Shown here: in pieces, positions 7,820-16,779 of the stretch
Layout of the letters: every line of letters starts with the position of its first letter
Numbering within the stretch: the first letter of the stretch is position 1
NCBI GenBank assembly: GCA_020248985.1
Contig: JADCGL010000020.1
Location: forward strand, 62,001-126,000
Source of the DNA: Telmatospirillum sp.
GTDB lineage: Bacteria > Pseudomonadota > Alphaproteobacteria > CACIAM-22H2
DNA length: 64,000 nt
Direction: 5' to 3'
Position numbers and translations under genes: made by a program
The notes under the pieces: generated by a model
Databases searched by the model: none
What the model saw: only the letters and a program-made list of their open reading frames with translations
Told to the model about the DNA's origin: nothing

Positions 7820-8944
7820 ATGGCCAGCGCTGCGGCAAAGCGGTTTCTTTTTCTCTATCCGGGCGAGAGCCGCCAGGCGCGCCTGCGAACGCTCTCGACG
7901 GGGGAAACGCCGCGCGAATTCTTCTACGGCTATCTCGCCCTGGCCGAGGCGGGCTTCGACTGCGCGATCGGCGATACGCGCAAAGAGCCGGAAGGCATGC
8001 TCGGCAAGCTCGCGCTCAATCTGGAGTTTGCCCGAAATCGCGCGACGAATTTCGGCCTGTCGCGCCAACGCGTGCGCGCGTTGGCGGACGCGTTCCGGCA
8101 CTGCGACGTGGCGCTGAGCTTTACGGATTCGTTCAGCGTCAGCATGGGGCTGTTGGCGCGCGATCTTGCGCCGAATGCCTTTCTTGCCGGCGGTTTCCAC
8201 AGCCTTTCGGAAACGGTCGACAAGGCCAAACCCTGGGCGCGCGCTTACGCGCTCGCGCAGATGCGCCGCGGCCTTCTGGGGCTCGACCATCTGTTCTTTT
8301 TCGGCGCCGCCGACCGCGACAGATCGGTCGAGATCTTCGGGCTCGACCGCGCGCGAACGTCGGTCTATCCGTTCGGCGTCGATACGGATTTCTGGTCGCC
8401 CGGCGGGGATGCCGAAGACGGCAGCGTCGTGTCCGTCGGATCCGATCCGCAACGCGACTACGCGACCCTTGTCGCGGCACCGACGACGGCGCCCTTGCGC
8501 ATCGTCACGCGGTTGCCGGTTCCCAAGCGCATCGCGGGCGACTACGAGCTTTTTCGCGGCAGCCTGCACAATCAGGCGATTTCCGACCGCGTGCTGCGCG
8601 ATCTCTATCGCGGCTGTTCGGTGGTCGCCGTTCCCTTGCGCGAGACGTGGCAGCCGAGCGGCTACTCGGTGACGCTGCAGGCGATGGCGTGCGGCAAGCC
8701 GGTGATTTTGAGCGCGATCCGCGGTCTGTGGGACCCGGGCATCCTGCGCTCCGGCGAGAACTGCGTTCTCGTGCCGCCCGGCGACCCAGCGGCTCTGGCG
8801 CAGGCGATCGACGATTTGATGGCCGACGCCGGCAAACGCCGTCGCATCGGCCTCGCGGCGCGCGAAACCGCCGAACGAAAATTCGGGCTCCAGCGAATGA
8901 ACGATGCGATCGTCGCAATGGCCGAACGTTTCGGCGCGGCTTAG
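7820..8944 (+). CDS. Glycosyltransferase, GT4-like
   Basis: The 374 aa cytoplasmic protein has a GT-B C-terminal lobe. A F-G-V-D-T-D-F-W segment near residue 190 and L-Q-A-M-A-C-G-K-P-V near 287, followed by G-E-N-C-V-L-V-P-P-G-D, are typical of GT4 retaining glycosyltransferases. The first 20 residues (F-L-F-L-Y-P-G) form the usual beta strand of the N-terminal lobe. The chosen ATG follows a 71-base gap after the radical SAM gene, and an open frame extending further upstream is antisense noise. Its stop overlaps by four bases the stop of the convergent epimerase gene. Donor and acceptor are unknown. Confidence 0.7.
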   Translation: MASAAAKRFLFLYPGESRQARLRTLSTGETPREFFYGYLALAEAGFDCAIGDTRKEPEGMLGKLALNLEFARNRATNFGLSRQRVRALADAFRHCDVALSFTDSFSVSMGLLARDLAPNAFLAGGFHSLSETVDKAKPWARAYALAQMRRGLLGLDHLFFFGAADRDRSVEIFGLDRARTSVYPFGVDTDFWSPGGDAEDGSVVSVGSDPQRDYATLVAAPTTAPLRIVTRLPVPKRIAGDYELFRGSLHNQAISDRVLRDLYRGCSVVAVPLRETWQPSGYSVTLQAMACGKPVILSAIRGLWDPGILRSGENCVLVPPGDPAALAQAIDDLMADAGKRRRIGLAARETAERKFGLQRMNDAIVAMAERFGAA

Positions 8945-9948
8945 TTCGAAGGCAGGGGCTTGCGGTCGCTTTCGGGAAGTTCGGCGAACCATCCGGCCAT
9001 GCGCTGAAGCCCTTCGCGAAGGCCGATCGTGGGCGAAACGTTTCCGACCAATTTGCGAAGAAGCGTCGAGTCGGCGGATTTCACGGCGCGCCCTTCGGGC
9101 CGCGTGCGGTCGAAGACCAAAGGCGTCTTGAGACCGGTTGCATCCAGGATGGCCGCCAGCAACTCGACCATGGAGACCGTCTCTTCAAGACCGACATTTA
9201 CGGTGTGCCCGCCCGAACCGGTCTCGACGAGGCGGCGCAGAATGTCCGCGCAGTCGACGGCGTGCAGATAGTTGCGACGCTGGGCGCCGCTGCCCCAAAC
9301 CACGACGGGGTTCATGCCGCTCAGCACCTTGTGGACCAGCATCGGAATGGCTTGGCTGTTGGCGCCGCGCCAGCGGTAGCGTTCGCCGTAGATGTTGACC
9401 GGGCGGGCGATCACGAGCGGAATGCCGGTGCTTTCCGCCAACAGCGTGAACTTCATTTCCATGAAGCGCTTGGCCCAGCCGTATCCCCGGTTCGCCTTCT
9501 CGGGCTCGCCGTCGAAGATCGGCATCTCAGCAAAAGTGTCGGGGCCGTCGTCGCGATGCACGCACGACGACGACACCGTCAGGACGAATTTTGGGCGGTG
9601 GATCTCCAGCGCCTCGACCATGCCGTCGGTGATGCGTTCGTTGTGCATGCAGATTTCGAGATGTCGCGCCGCCGCGTAGCCGACGCCGTAGGCGCGGCTG
9701 GCAAGATGGAAAACAACGTCGGCGCCCGCCAAAGCGTGCGTGGCAAAACCGCGCGTTTCGAGATTTCCCTCGCGTATCTCGATCGCCTCGCGTACGCCCG
9801 CCAAATGCGACGCAAGCCCCGTCGAGAAATCGTCGACCACAACGACCTTGCTGCCGCGCGCGACGAGGTCCTGAACCAGAAACGATCCGATGAGCCCGGC
9901 GCCGCCCGTGACGGCCACGACTTTGCCGGCGAGATCAAACTTGGCCAT
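8941..9948 (-). CDS. NAD-dependent epimerase/dehydratase, GDP-fucose-synthase-like
   Basis: The 335 aa extended SDR protein begins with an NAD motif T-G-G-A-G-L-I-G near residue 13. The catalytic tetrad region is S-S-S-C-V-H near 125 and Y-G-W-A-K near 154, and R-P-V-N-I-Y-G-E near 180 follows. The Cys in SSSC and the C-terminal G-R-A-V-K-S-A-D segment recall GDP-L-fucose synthase (Fcl), which epimerises and reduces GDP-4-keto-6-deoxymannose. A gmd-like gene lies 1.3 kb away, so the two could make a GDP-6-deoxyhexose. It is the only minus-strand gene in the first 16 kb. Start at 9948 is chosen over 9990 because it begins right before the nucleotide-binding strand. The exact sugar product is uncertain. 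Confidence 0.65.
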   Translation of the reverse strand: MAKFDLAGKVVAVTGGAGLIGSFLVQDLVARGSKVVVVDDFSTGLASHLAGVREAIEIREGNLETRGFATHALAGADVVFHLASRAYGVGYAAARHLEICMHNERITDGMVEALEIHRPKFVLTVSSSCVHRDDGPDTFAEMPIFDGEPEKANRGYGWAKRFMEMKFTLLAESTGIPLVIARPVNIYGERYRWRGANSQAIPMLVHKVLSGMNPVVVWGSGAQRRNYLHAVDCADILRRLVETGSGGHTVNVGLEETVSMVELLAAILDATGLKTPLVFDRTRPEGRAVKSADSTLLRKLVGNVSPTIGLREGLQRMAGWFAELPESDRKPLPSN

Positions 9949-10087
9949 TGAGAAATTTCTCGGGGATTCCAAAAAATGACATATTCGCATTGCCGGGGTA
10001 GACGAAGCGTGCAGCCTGCGTCAAGACTATTCTTGATCGCTTTTTGTCCGCTCCAACGATAGAAAAGCCGGCGTTGGAGTCGCGCGT

Positions 10088-11110
10088 TTGAAAGTAGCCA
10101 TCAATCATCGATGCGTTGAGGGGCCGTGGGGCGGGGGAAACCGCGTCGTCGCCGCGATCGAGGCTGCCTTGCGCGCGCGCGGCGACGTCGTCGTCCACGA
10201 ACTCGAAGATCCCGATATCGACATTGCGCTGATCATCGATCCGCGCCGCCGCAATCCCCAGATCACGTTCTGGCCCGATCAGGCGCTTGCCTATGTCGAG
10301 CGCGTACGTCCGACTTGCGTCGTCGTTCACCGCATCAACGAATGCGACGAACGCAAGGGGACGCACACGATGAATCTCCGCCTGCGCATCGCCAACTACT
10401 GCGCCGACCACACGGTCTTCATCGCGAGCTGGCTCAAGGATCTGGACGTCTGGCGCCGCGAGACGGAGGCGAGCATTGTGCTCGGCGGCGGCGACGACAC
10501 GGTTTTCAAGCGCGACAGTGCCGCCTTGTGGGACGGCAAAGAACCGATGCGCCTGGTGACGCACCATTGGGGCGCGCACCCCAGCAAGGGATTGGACGTC
10601 TATCGTAGGCTCAACGCCATGCTGGCGGAGCCCGAATGGCGCGCGCGCGTGAAATTCACGTATATCGGCAACCTGCCGCCGGATGCGAATTTGCCGAACA
10701 TCGCCTGGCATGCGCCCCTCAACGGGCCGCCGCTTGCCGAAGCTTTGGCGCAGAACCATGCCTATCTCACGGCGTCGATCGGCGAACCTGCGGGCAACCA
10801 CCATATCGAGGGTGCCTTGCTCGGCATGCCGATCCTCTATCGCCGTTCGGGCGCATTGCCAGAGTATTGCGGACCTTACGGTACGGGCTTCGACGGTCCG
10901 GCCGATTTCGCCGAAGCCCTCGGCACCTTCATGCGCGACTATGCGACGCTGAAGCCGAAGCTGGCGCTCTACCCGCATACGTCGACCAAGATGGCCACGC
11001 AGTTTCTCGCACTCTTCGACCGATTGGTCGCGGAAGGACCGGCGATCGCCGCGCGCCGAAAGCCGTGGCGCAATCCTCTGGTCCGCGTCGCCAATCTATT
11101 TCCGTTCTAG
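10088..11110 (+). CDS. Glycosyltransferase-like protein (GT-B fold)
   Basis: The 340 aa protein starts with TTG preceded by GGAG at a spacing of eight bases. After a short N-terminal lobe (K-V-A-I-N-H-R, then a W-G-G-G-N loop) it shows the GT-B linker and C-terminal lobe: L-V-T-H-H-W-G near residue 158, K-G-L-D-V-Y, F-T-Y-I-G-N-L, and E-G-A-L-L-G-M-P-I-L-Y near 243. It lacks a signal peptide. It stands between the divergent Fcl-like gene and gmd with about 136 and 163 bases of flanking spacer, so it may have its own promoter. Donor and acceptor cannot be predicted. Confidence 0.62.
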   Translation: MKVAINHRCVEGPWGGGNRVVAAIEAALRARGDVVVHELEDPDIDIALIIDPRRRNPQITFWPDQALAYVERVRPTCVVVHRINECDERKGTHTMNLRLRIANYCADHTVFIASWLKDLDVWRRETEASIVLGGGDDTVFKRDSAALWDGKEPMRLVTHHWGAHPSKGLDVYRRLNAMLAEPEWRARVKFTYIGNLPPDANLPNIAWHAPLNGPPLAEALAQNHAYLTASIGEPAGNHHIEGALLGMPILYRRSGALPEYCGPYGTGFDGPADFAEALGTFMRDYATLKPKLALYPHTSTKMATQFLALFDRLVAEGPAIAARRKPWRNPLVRVANLFPF

Positions 11111-11273
11111 CCGCTGCATTCGGCAGCAGTTGGGCGCCGCTACGGCCACGAGTTGCTTGCCCTTTGCGGCAAAATGGCCCAAAAAAGGCGCATTGTCGCG
11201 CAAGCGATGCGGGTGCGCGCGTCTTCGCATTTTGCGCGCCGCGTCTCCCGTTCCTCGTTGAAGCTGAGATCGT

Positions 11274-12248
11274 TTGAAAAAGAAATCTCTCGTTTTCGGG
11301 ATCACGGGCCAGGACGGCGCCTATCTTGCGCAACGCCTTCTCGATGCAGGCCACGACGTGTCCGGCACGTCGCGCGATGCCGAGCTGTCGGCCGCTGCGG
11401 GACTGCGTGCATTGGGTTTGCGCGACCGGATTGCGCTCCACTCCGCATCTCCGACCGATTTCCGTTCGGTTCTGTCGGTGATTTCGCGCGCCGAGCCCGA
11501 CGAAATCTATTCGCTGTGGGGCCAGTCGTCCGTGGGGCTGTCGTTTGCGCAGCCCGCCGAGACGATCGAAAGCATCCAGATGGGCGTGCTGAACATTCTC
11601 GAGGCCGTCAGGATCGCCAACCCGCGCATCCGCATATACAACGCGGCGACCTCGGAATGTTTCGGCGACACGAACGGCCTGCCGGCCGACGAGCAGACCG
11701 CCTTTCGGCCGCGCAGCCCCTACGGCGTGGCCAAAGCAGCGGCGTTCTGGCAGGTGGCCAATTATCGCGAAGCCTACGGTCTATTCGCGTGCAACGGCAT
11801 CATGTTCAACCACGAAAGTCCGCTGCGGCCCGCCCGCTTCGTGACCAAAAAGATCGTCCGCGCGGCCGTCGCGATCGCTGCCGGGTCGCGCGAGCGCCTG
11901 AAACTCGGCAATCTGTCCATCGCGCGCGACTGGGGATGGGCGCCCGAATACGTCCTCGCCATGAGCGCCATGCTGGCCGCCGATCAGGCCGAGGATTTCG
12001 TGATCGCGACCGGACACAGCCACACGCTGCAGGAATTCGTCGTGCAGGCTTTCGCGGCGGTCGGGCTCGATTGGCGTGCGCATGTCGACGAAGACAAGGC
12101 GCTGATGCGGCCGTCCGAAATCCTGGTCTCCTGCGGCAATCCGGCGAAGGTTGCGCGCGTGCTTGGATGGCGTGCGAAAATCGGGTTTGCCGAACTCGTT
12201 GCGCGATTGGTCGCCGCCGAGCGCGCCCAGGCAACGACCGCGCCATGA
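11274..12248 (+). CDS. gmd: GDP-mannose 4,6-dehydratase
   Basis: The 324 aa SDR enzyme makes GDP-4-keto-6-deoxy-D-mannose from GDP-mannose. The nucleotide motif G-I-T-G-Q-D-G-A-Y-L-A sits at residues 9-19. A-T-S-E-C-F-G near 126 provides the catalytic Thr/Ser-Glu pair, Y150-x3-K154 the Tyr-Lys pair, and N-H-E-S-P-L-R-P-A-R-F-V-T-K-K-I near 174-190 is a Gmd signature. It is a little shorter than usual (about 345-370 aa) and divergent around residues 33-55, so a Gmd/RmlD-family relative with another GDP sugar is possible. The TTG start gives the normal N-terminus. Its stop overlaps the next gene (ATGA). Confidence 0.8.
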   Translation: MKKKSLVFGITGQDGAYLAQRLLDAGHDVSGTSRDAELSAAAGLRALGLRDRIALHSASPTDFRSVLSVISRAEPDEIYSLWGQSSVGLSFAQPAETIESIQMGVLNILEAVRIANPRIRIYNAATSECFGDTNGLPADEQTAFRPRSPYGVAKAAAFWQVANYREAYGLFACNGIMFNHESPLRPARFVTKKIVRAAVAIAAGSRERLKLGNLSIARDWGWAPEYVLAMSAMLAADQAEDFVIATGHSHTLQEFVVQAFAAVGLDWRAHVDEDKALMRPSEILVSCGNPAKVARVLGWRAKIGFAELVARLVAAERAQATTAP

Positions 12249-13381
12249 CGCTGCGAACCAGCGCTGCGGCGATGCTGAAACCGTCCGGGCGCCGTGCTCT
12301 GTCGCTGCTGCATCGCTGTGCGGCAACCTTCGGCGTCGGCGCTGCAAGGCCGCCGGTCGGCTTCGTGATCGAGCGCGCCGATTGGGCGATTCGCTGGTAC
12401 GGAACCTTCATCGCCGAGGTCGCCAACAAGATCGCCCCCGACACCGCCTGGGTTACGACCAATCCGGCAGCCGTCACGCGCGGCGTCGTCTCGTTCGGTT
12501 CGCAGTACCAATGGCTGGATTGGGCGCCGCACGTGTCGGGGCGATGCCGTACCGTATCGACCTTTTTCCATGGCAAGCCGCAGGATGGGCCTGCCGTTGC
12601 GCGCCATATCGACAGTTTCCTTGCGGCATTGCCGAAACTCGACCGGGTCGTGTGCTCGGCAAGCTTGGTGCGCGACCGCCTGGCGCACTGGGGCGCACCG
12701 CCCGAGAAGCTGACGGTGATACCGATCGGCTGCGAAACCGATCGGTTCTTGCCCGCAACGCCGGCACAGCGGCTCGAAGCGCGCCGTCGCTTCGGCGTGC
12801 CCGACGGCGCCATCGTGGTGGGTTCGTTTCAGAAGGACGGCGAGGGCTGGGGCGAAGGCATGGTCCCCAAACTGATCAAGGGTCCCGATGCCTTTGTCGA
12901 AGCCGTTCGCCGGCTCGCGCGCGACTTGCCGGTGTTCGCGCTGATTACAGGACCGGCGCGCGGCTACGTGAAGCAGGGGCTTGAAGCGAACGGCATTCCC
13001 TACGCTCACCATTACGCTGCCGACCGCGAAGATCTGGCGCTCTGCTATCGCGCCCTCGATCTCTATCTCATCTCGAGCCGGGAAGAGGGCGGCCCGATGG
13101 CGCTGATGGAGAGCATGTCGTCGCACGTGCCCGTCGTCTCGACCCGCGTGGGCATGGCGCCTGATCTTATCGAAGACGGGGTCAGCGGCGCGTTGGTCGA
13201 TGTCGACGACATCGAGGCACTGGTTGCGCGCGCGCGCGATCTCCTGGCGGCACCCGACGGCGGCGCTGCCCTGAAACTGGCCGCCCGGAAGGCGGTTGCC
13301 GTTGCGGATTGGCGCGTCGTCGGCCAACGCTATCTCGACGAAGTCTGGCGTCCCCTCATCGACCCGGCACGATGGGCCTAG
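12245..13381 (+). CDS. Glycosyltransferase family 4 protein
   Basis: This 378 aa protein contains a clear GT4 C-terminal lobe: V-I-P-I-G-C-E-T-D-R-F near residue 158, K-G-P-D-A-F near 214, and S-S-R-E-E-G-G-P-M-A-L-M-E-S-M near 278 with the conserved E-x7-E pattern, then G-V-S-G-A-L-V-D. It would transfer a sugar from a nucleotide donor on the cytoplasmic face of the membrane. The start overlaps the gmd stop (ATGA), so the two are probably co-translated, which makes a GDP-linked 6-deoxyhexose a candidate donor by position only. Confidence 0.8.
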   Translation: MTLRTSAAAMLKPSGRRALSLLHRCAATFGVGAARPPVGFVIERADWAIRWYGTFIAEVANKIAPDTAWVTTNPAAVTRGVVSFGSQYQWLDWAPHVSGRCRTVSTFFHGKPQDGPAVARHIDSFLAALPKLDRVVCSASLVRDRLAHWGAPPEKLTVIPIGCETDRFLPATPAQRLEARRRFGVPDGAIVVGSFQKDGEGWGEGMVPKLIKGPDAFVEAVRRLARDLPVFALITGPARGYVKQGLEANGIPYAHHYAADREDLALCYRALDLYLISSREEGGPMALMESMSSHVPVVSTRVGMAPDLIEDGVSGALVDVDDIEALVARARDLLAAPDGGAALKLAARKAVAVADWRVVGQRYLDEVWRPLIDPARWA

Positions 13382-13487
13382 CCCAAAAGCCACAGCAGGG
13401 ATGCGGTCGGCGCGATATGCGGGAACAGGAAACCGAATCGGCATCTGCTGTCTGCAGAACCGCCACAATCGCGCGCGAGATTTTTCC

Positions 13488-14594
13488 GTGAAAACCGGTA
13501 CCCGACGCGCCGCATCGTTCGGCAAGACTATTCTGCGGCGCGCTTATGGGGCCGCACTCGGGGTCGGCGCTGTCGCTGCGATTCCGTTTTCGGGCAGGGC
13601 CGGTGCACCGCGCGTGATGTACGGCGGCGCCATGACGGGCGATGTCGGCGGCCCGTTGGTCAAAGTCAAACGATTGACGGCGTATTTCCCGGAGCATCGC
13701 TTCGACTACAACGTCGTCTATGCGCTCAGCAATGCGCCGTACATGCCGGATTTCGCGCTGTCGCTCTTGAAGCTGCGCGGCATACCCATCGTGCACAATC
13801 AGAACGGCGTGTTCTATCCCGCTTGGTACGAAGGCGATTGGAAGGCCGAAAATGCGCGCATGGCGCGCACATACCACCAAGCCGACCATGTCTTCTGGCA
13901 AAGCGCGTTCTGCCGGCGTGCTGCCGATCTTTTCCTGGGACCGCGTGCGGGTGCCGGGGAGATCTTGTTCAACGCTATCGACACGAAGCATTTCTCGCCG
14001 GGTGCTGTCCCGCGCGCGGCGGACGGCACGACGCGTTTTCTCGTGACCGGGAAATTCGATCCGCACTTGTTCTACCGAATCGAGACGACTGTCCGTGCAC
14101 TCGCCCGCGCCGTCGACTCAGGTCTGGAGGCCAATCTCAATGTGGCCGGATGGACGCACGAAACGGTGCGCCTCCAGACGATCGCCTTGGCAACGTCGCT
14201 CGGCATCGCGGATCGCATTCGGATCTCGGGCAGCTACACGCAAACGGAAGCGCCGCAGGTCTATCGCGCCGCCGACATCTACGTCATGACGAAGCACAAC
14301 GATCCCTGCCCCAACACGGTAATCGAAGCCATGGCGTGCGGTCTGCCCATCGTCTATTCGGCCAGCGGCGGCGTGCCGGAACTTGTCGGCGAAACCGGCT
14401 ACGGCGTGCCCGTTCCGGAAACCTGGGACGAGCCGCAAGCGCCCGGCGTCGATGCACTCGCCGAGGCGATGTGCAAGGCGGCCGCCGAACGCGCGGCGTT
14501 GGGGGCAGCGGCGCGCGCGCGCGCGGTCGAACGGTTCGACATTTCGCATTGGATCGCGCGCCACCGCGCCGTTTTCGAAAGTCTTACGCAATGA
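13488..14594 (+). CDS. Glycosyltransferase family 4 protein
   Basis: The 368 aa protein begins with a GTG at 13488. It carries the GT4 pattern: F-N-A-I-D-T-K-H-F near residue 165, V-T-G-K-F-D near 186, and N-T-V-I-E-A-M-A-C-G-L-P-I-V near 277 followed by G-G-V-P-E-L-V. The N-terminal lobe includes V-H-N-Q-N-G-V, a common acceptor-side loop. The frame stays open upstream to about 13296 but overlaps the previous gene, so the GTG was taken. There is a 106-base gap after the previous glycosyltransferase, and an ATGA overlap with the methyltransferase downstream. Specificity is unknown. Confidence 0.75.
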   Translation: MKTGTRRAASFGKTILRRAYGAALGVGAVAAIPFSGRAGAPRVMYGGAMTGDVGGPLVKVKRLTAYFPEHRFDYNVVYALSNAPYMPDFALSLLKLRGIPIVHNQNGVFYPAWYEGDWKAENARMARTYHQADHVFWQSAFCRRAADLFLGPRAGAGEILFNAIDTKHFSPGAVPRAADGTTRFLVTGKFDPHLFYRIETTVRALARAVDSGLEANLNVAGWTHETVRLQTIALATSLGIADRIRISGSYTQTEAPQVYRAADIYVMTKHNDPCPNTVIEAMACGLPIVYSASGGVPELVGETGYGVPVPETWDEPQAPGVDALAEAMCKAAAERAALGAAARARAVERFDISHWIARHRAVFESLTQ

Positions 14595-15352
14595 AGCGCC
14601 TGTTGTTGGCTCTGGCCGCGATGCTGGCGCTTGTGTGGGGCCTGGTGCCGGCGGGCTTGCGTCGGCGCCTCCTGTTCGGTCTGTTCGTGCTCGAGGGCCG
14701 TGCGGGCGAGCCTGCGCGCGGTCTCGTCAATCTGTTCGGCGTCGAACAAGCGCTCGATCTGGCGATCAACGAACGTGCCATGGCCTATGGCGGGGTCGAA
14801 CATCCCAAGCATCGGCTTACGCGCTACCACGATTTCTTCGTCGAGCGCGTGCCGGACGGGGCGCGTGTGCTCGACGTGGGCTGCGGCTACGGGGCGGTTG
14901 CGCGTTCGGTTGCGATCGCGCGTCCTCAAGCGACGGTGCTCGGCGTCGAGATCGATGCGGGACGTTTGGCGCAGGCGAAGGCCGCCGACAACCCGCCCAA
15001 TCTGAGCTTTGCCGCCGCCGACGCGACGCGGGCGCTGCCGCCGGGCCCGTGGGACGTGGTGATGCTGTCCAACGTGCTCGAACATCTCGAGGCGCGCGTT
15101 GCGTTCTTGCGCGATCTCGTGGCGACCGCGCGGCCGCAGCGCGTGCTGATCCGCGTGCCGCTGTTCGAGCGCGACTGGAAGATGGCGCTGCGCCGCGAAG
15201 TGGGGGCGAACTACATGTCGGACCCCGAGCATTTCATCGAGCACACGCTGGCCGAGTTCGCGGCCGAGACCGCAGCGGCAGGTTTGCGAATCGAAGCGCA
15301 GACCACGCTGTGGGGCGAGATCTGGGCCGATTGCCGGCCGATCGGCGCTTGA
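14591..15352 (+). CDS. Membrane-anchored class I SAM-dependent methyltransferase
   Basis: The 253 aa protein opens with a hydrophobic stretch (residues about 1-30) that probably anchors it in or at the inner membrane. It then shows class I methyltransferase motif I V-L-D-V-G-C-G-Y-G near residue 95, the acidic V-E-I-D at the end of strand 2, and V-V-M-L-S-N-V-L-E-H-L-E near 156. It likely methylates a sugar or lipid-linked intermediate, judging from its position between two glycosyltransferases with ATGA and TTGA overlaps on both sides. The membrane anchor is unusual for this fold and fits a lipid-linked substrate, which is an inference. Confidence 0.75.
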   Translation: MKRLLLALAAMLALVWGLVPAGLRRRLLFGLFVLEGRAGEPARGLVNLFGVEQALDLAINERAMAYGGVEHPKHRLTRYHDFFVERVPDGARVLDVGCGYGAVARSVAIARPQATVLGVEIDAGRLAQAKAADNPPNLSFAAADATRALPPGPWDVVMLSNVLEHLEARVAFLRDLVATARPQRVLIRVPLFERDWKMALRREVGANYMSDPEHFIEHTLAEFAAETAAAGLRIEAQTTLWGEIWADCRPIGA

Positions 15353-16215
15353 AGACCGTGCCCGCCATCAGCGTCGTCGTGCCGTGCTACAACGCGCACC
15401 GCTACCTTGCGGAAACGCTGGCAAGCGTGCGCGCGCAGACCCTTTCCGACATCGAAATCGTGCTCGTCGACGACGGCTCGAACGATCCGGCCACCCTCGC
15501 TTTTTTGGCCGACCTGCCGCCTGACATCGTATTCGTGCGCAAGCCCAATGGCGGCCTGTCGTCGGCGCGCAATGCGGGCTTTGCGGCGTCGTCGGGAAAC
15601 TACGTTCTGCCGCTCGACGCCGACGACCAGATCGCTCCGGATATGCTGGCGCGCTGTGCCGCCCTCCTCGATGCCGATCCGGCGGCCGATTTCGTCTATA
15701 CGCAGATCGACGTATTCGGCGACGAACGCGGCGTGGTGCGCAAAACCTGGAACCGGTTCGAGCAGCTCGCCACCAACCAGCTGCCCTATTGCATGCTGAT
15801 GCGCAGATCGGCGTGGGCGAAAGTCGGCGGCTACGACGAGGCGATGCGCGAAGGCTACGAGGATTGGGAGTTCAATCTGCGCCTGTCGAAGGCGGGGCTG
15901 GTCGGCGTGGCCCTTGCCGCCCCGCTGTTCCGCTATCGCCGCCTGGCCACGGGCATGCTGCGCAGCGTCTCGCAGCAGCGCCATGCGCGCCTGTGGCGCC
16001 AGATGCGCCGCAAGCATCCCGATCTCTACCGCTTCGCCGGTCTGTGGTCGCTTTGGCGGCAATGGTGCCGCAAGCCCTCCACGCATCCGCTCGCACTCGT
16101 CTGGCTGCTGCTGGCGGCCGCTCTCGTGCTGCCCGACCGGCTTTTCAGCCGCCTGTTTTTGGCGCTGCACCGCGTCGGCCACAGTGCACGCAATCCCAAT
16201 GCCGTGGTAGATTGA
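15349..16215 (+). CDS. Glycosyltransferase family 2 protein
   Basis: The 288 aa protein is a GT-A enzyme of family GT2. It has I-S-V-V-V-P-C-Y-N at the N-terminus, V-L-V-D-D-G-S-N-D near residue 36, N-G-G-L-S-S-A-R-N near 66, and the metal-binding P-L-D-A-D-D near 85. A Y-E-D-W-E-F motif near 168 supplies the catalytic acid region. A hydrophobic segment with a Trp and Leu-rich run near residues 245-262 could associate with the membrane. The start is TTG at 15349, overlapping the methyltransferase stop; GTG at 15358 is an alternative. It closes the sugar locus in the visible direction. Confidence 0.85.
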   Translation: MKTVPAISVVVPCYNAHRYLAETLASVRAQTLSDIEIVLVDDGSNDPATLAFLADLPPDIVFVRKPNGGLSSARNAGFAASSGNYVLPLDADDQIAPDMLARCAALLDADPAADFVYTQIDVFGDERGVVRKTWNRFEQLATNQLPYCMLMRRSAWAKVGGYDEAMREGYEDWEFNLRLSKAGLVGVALAAPLFRYRRLATGMLRSVSQQRHARLWRQMRRKHPDLYRFAGLWSLWRQWCRKPSTHPLALVWLLLAAALVLPDRLFSRLFLALHRVGHSARNPNAVVD

Positions 16216-16242
16216 GCGCAGTTTCGCGGGAGCATTCCGTCC

Positions 16243-16761
16243 ATGGCCCATTTCGTCCGTCGTTCCTTTCTGTTTTCGCTGTGCGCTGCCGGCTTGACCG
16301 CCTGCGGTTTCGAGCCGCTGCTCGGCCGCGGCGGCGAGAGCACCGACTCGATCGAACAGCTTGCCGCCATCCGCATCGAACCTATTCCCGACCGTTCGGG
16401 CCAGGTGCTGCGCAACGCGCTGCTCGACCGGCTGACGCCGCAAGGCCAAGCAACGGGCGCGCGCTACGTGCTGCGCATCCGCCTGTCGGAGCCGCGCCAG
16501 ACGATCCTCCTGCGGCGCGACGACGTGATCAGCCGCAGCAGCTATTCGGCCCAGGCGGCCTTCGAACTGCGGGACCTCCAGAACAGCCTGGTCGCCTCCG
16601 GCAGCTCCACCTTCGCGACGGACTACGAGATCGCAAGCTCCGAATTCGCGACGCGCACGAGCCTCGAAAACGCGCGCGACCGCGTGATGGAGCTGGTCGC
16701 GAGCGACATTCGCAATCAGTTGGCCCAGCGCCTGCGCCAGCGCCAGAACGCGGCTCGCTGA
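16243..16761 (+). CDS. lptE: LPS-assembly lipoprotein LptE
   Basis: The 172 aa protein has a lipoprotein signal peptide with lipobox L-T-A-C and the lipidated Cys at residue 21, followed by G-F-E-P-L-L, the start of mature LptE in many Proteobacteria. The rest is a small alpha/beta domain ending in a long helix with an N-Q-L-A-Q-R-L-R-Q-R-Q tail. LptE plugs the LptD barrel in the outer membrane and helps insert LPS. The adjacent convergent gene is lptD, only 18 bases away stop to stop, which strongly supports the call. In many alphaproteobacteria lptE lies between leuS and holA, so this placement is unusual. Confidence 0.85.
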   Translation: MAHFVRRSFLFSLCAAGLTACGFEPLLGRGGESTDSIEQLAAIRIEPIPDRSGQVLRNALLDRLTPQGQATGARYVLRIRLSEPRQTILLRRDDVISRSSYSAQAAFELRDLQNSLVASGSSTFATDYEIASSEFATRTSLENARDRVMELVASDIRNQLAQRLRQRQNAAR

Positions 16762-16779
16762 AACTCAAAGACCGCGCGA

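Noticed and set aside
5250-7838. 862-codon open frame on the minus strand opposite the radical SAM gene
   Set aside because: Composition is that of a complement shadow and no family block is seen; the plus strand has an intact radical SAM motif.
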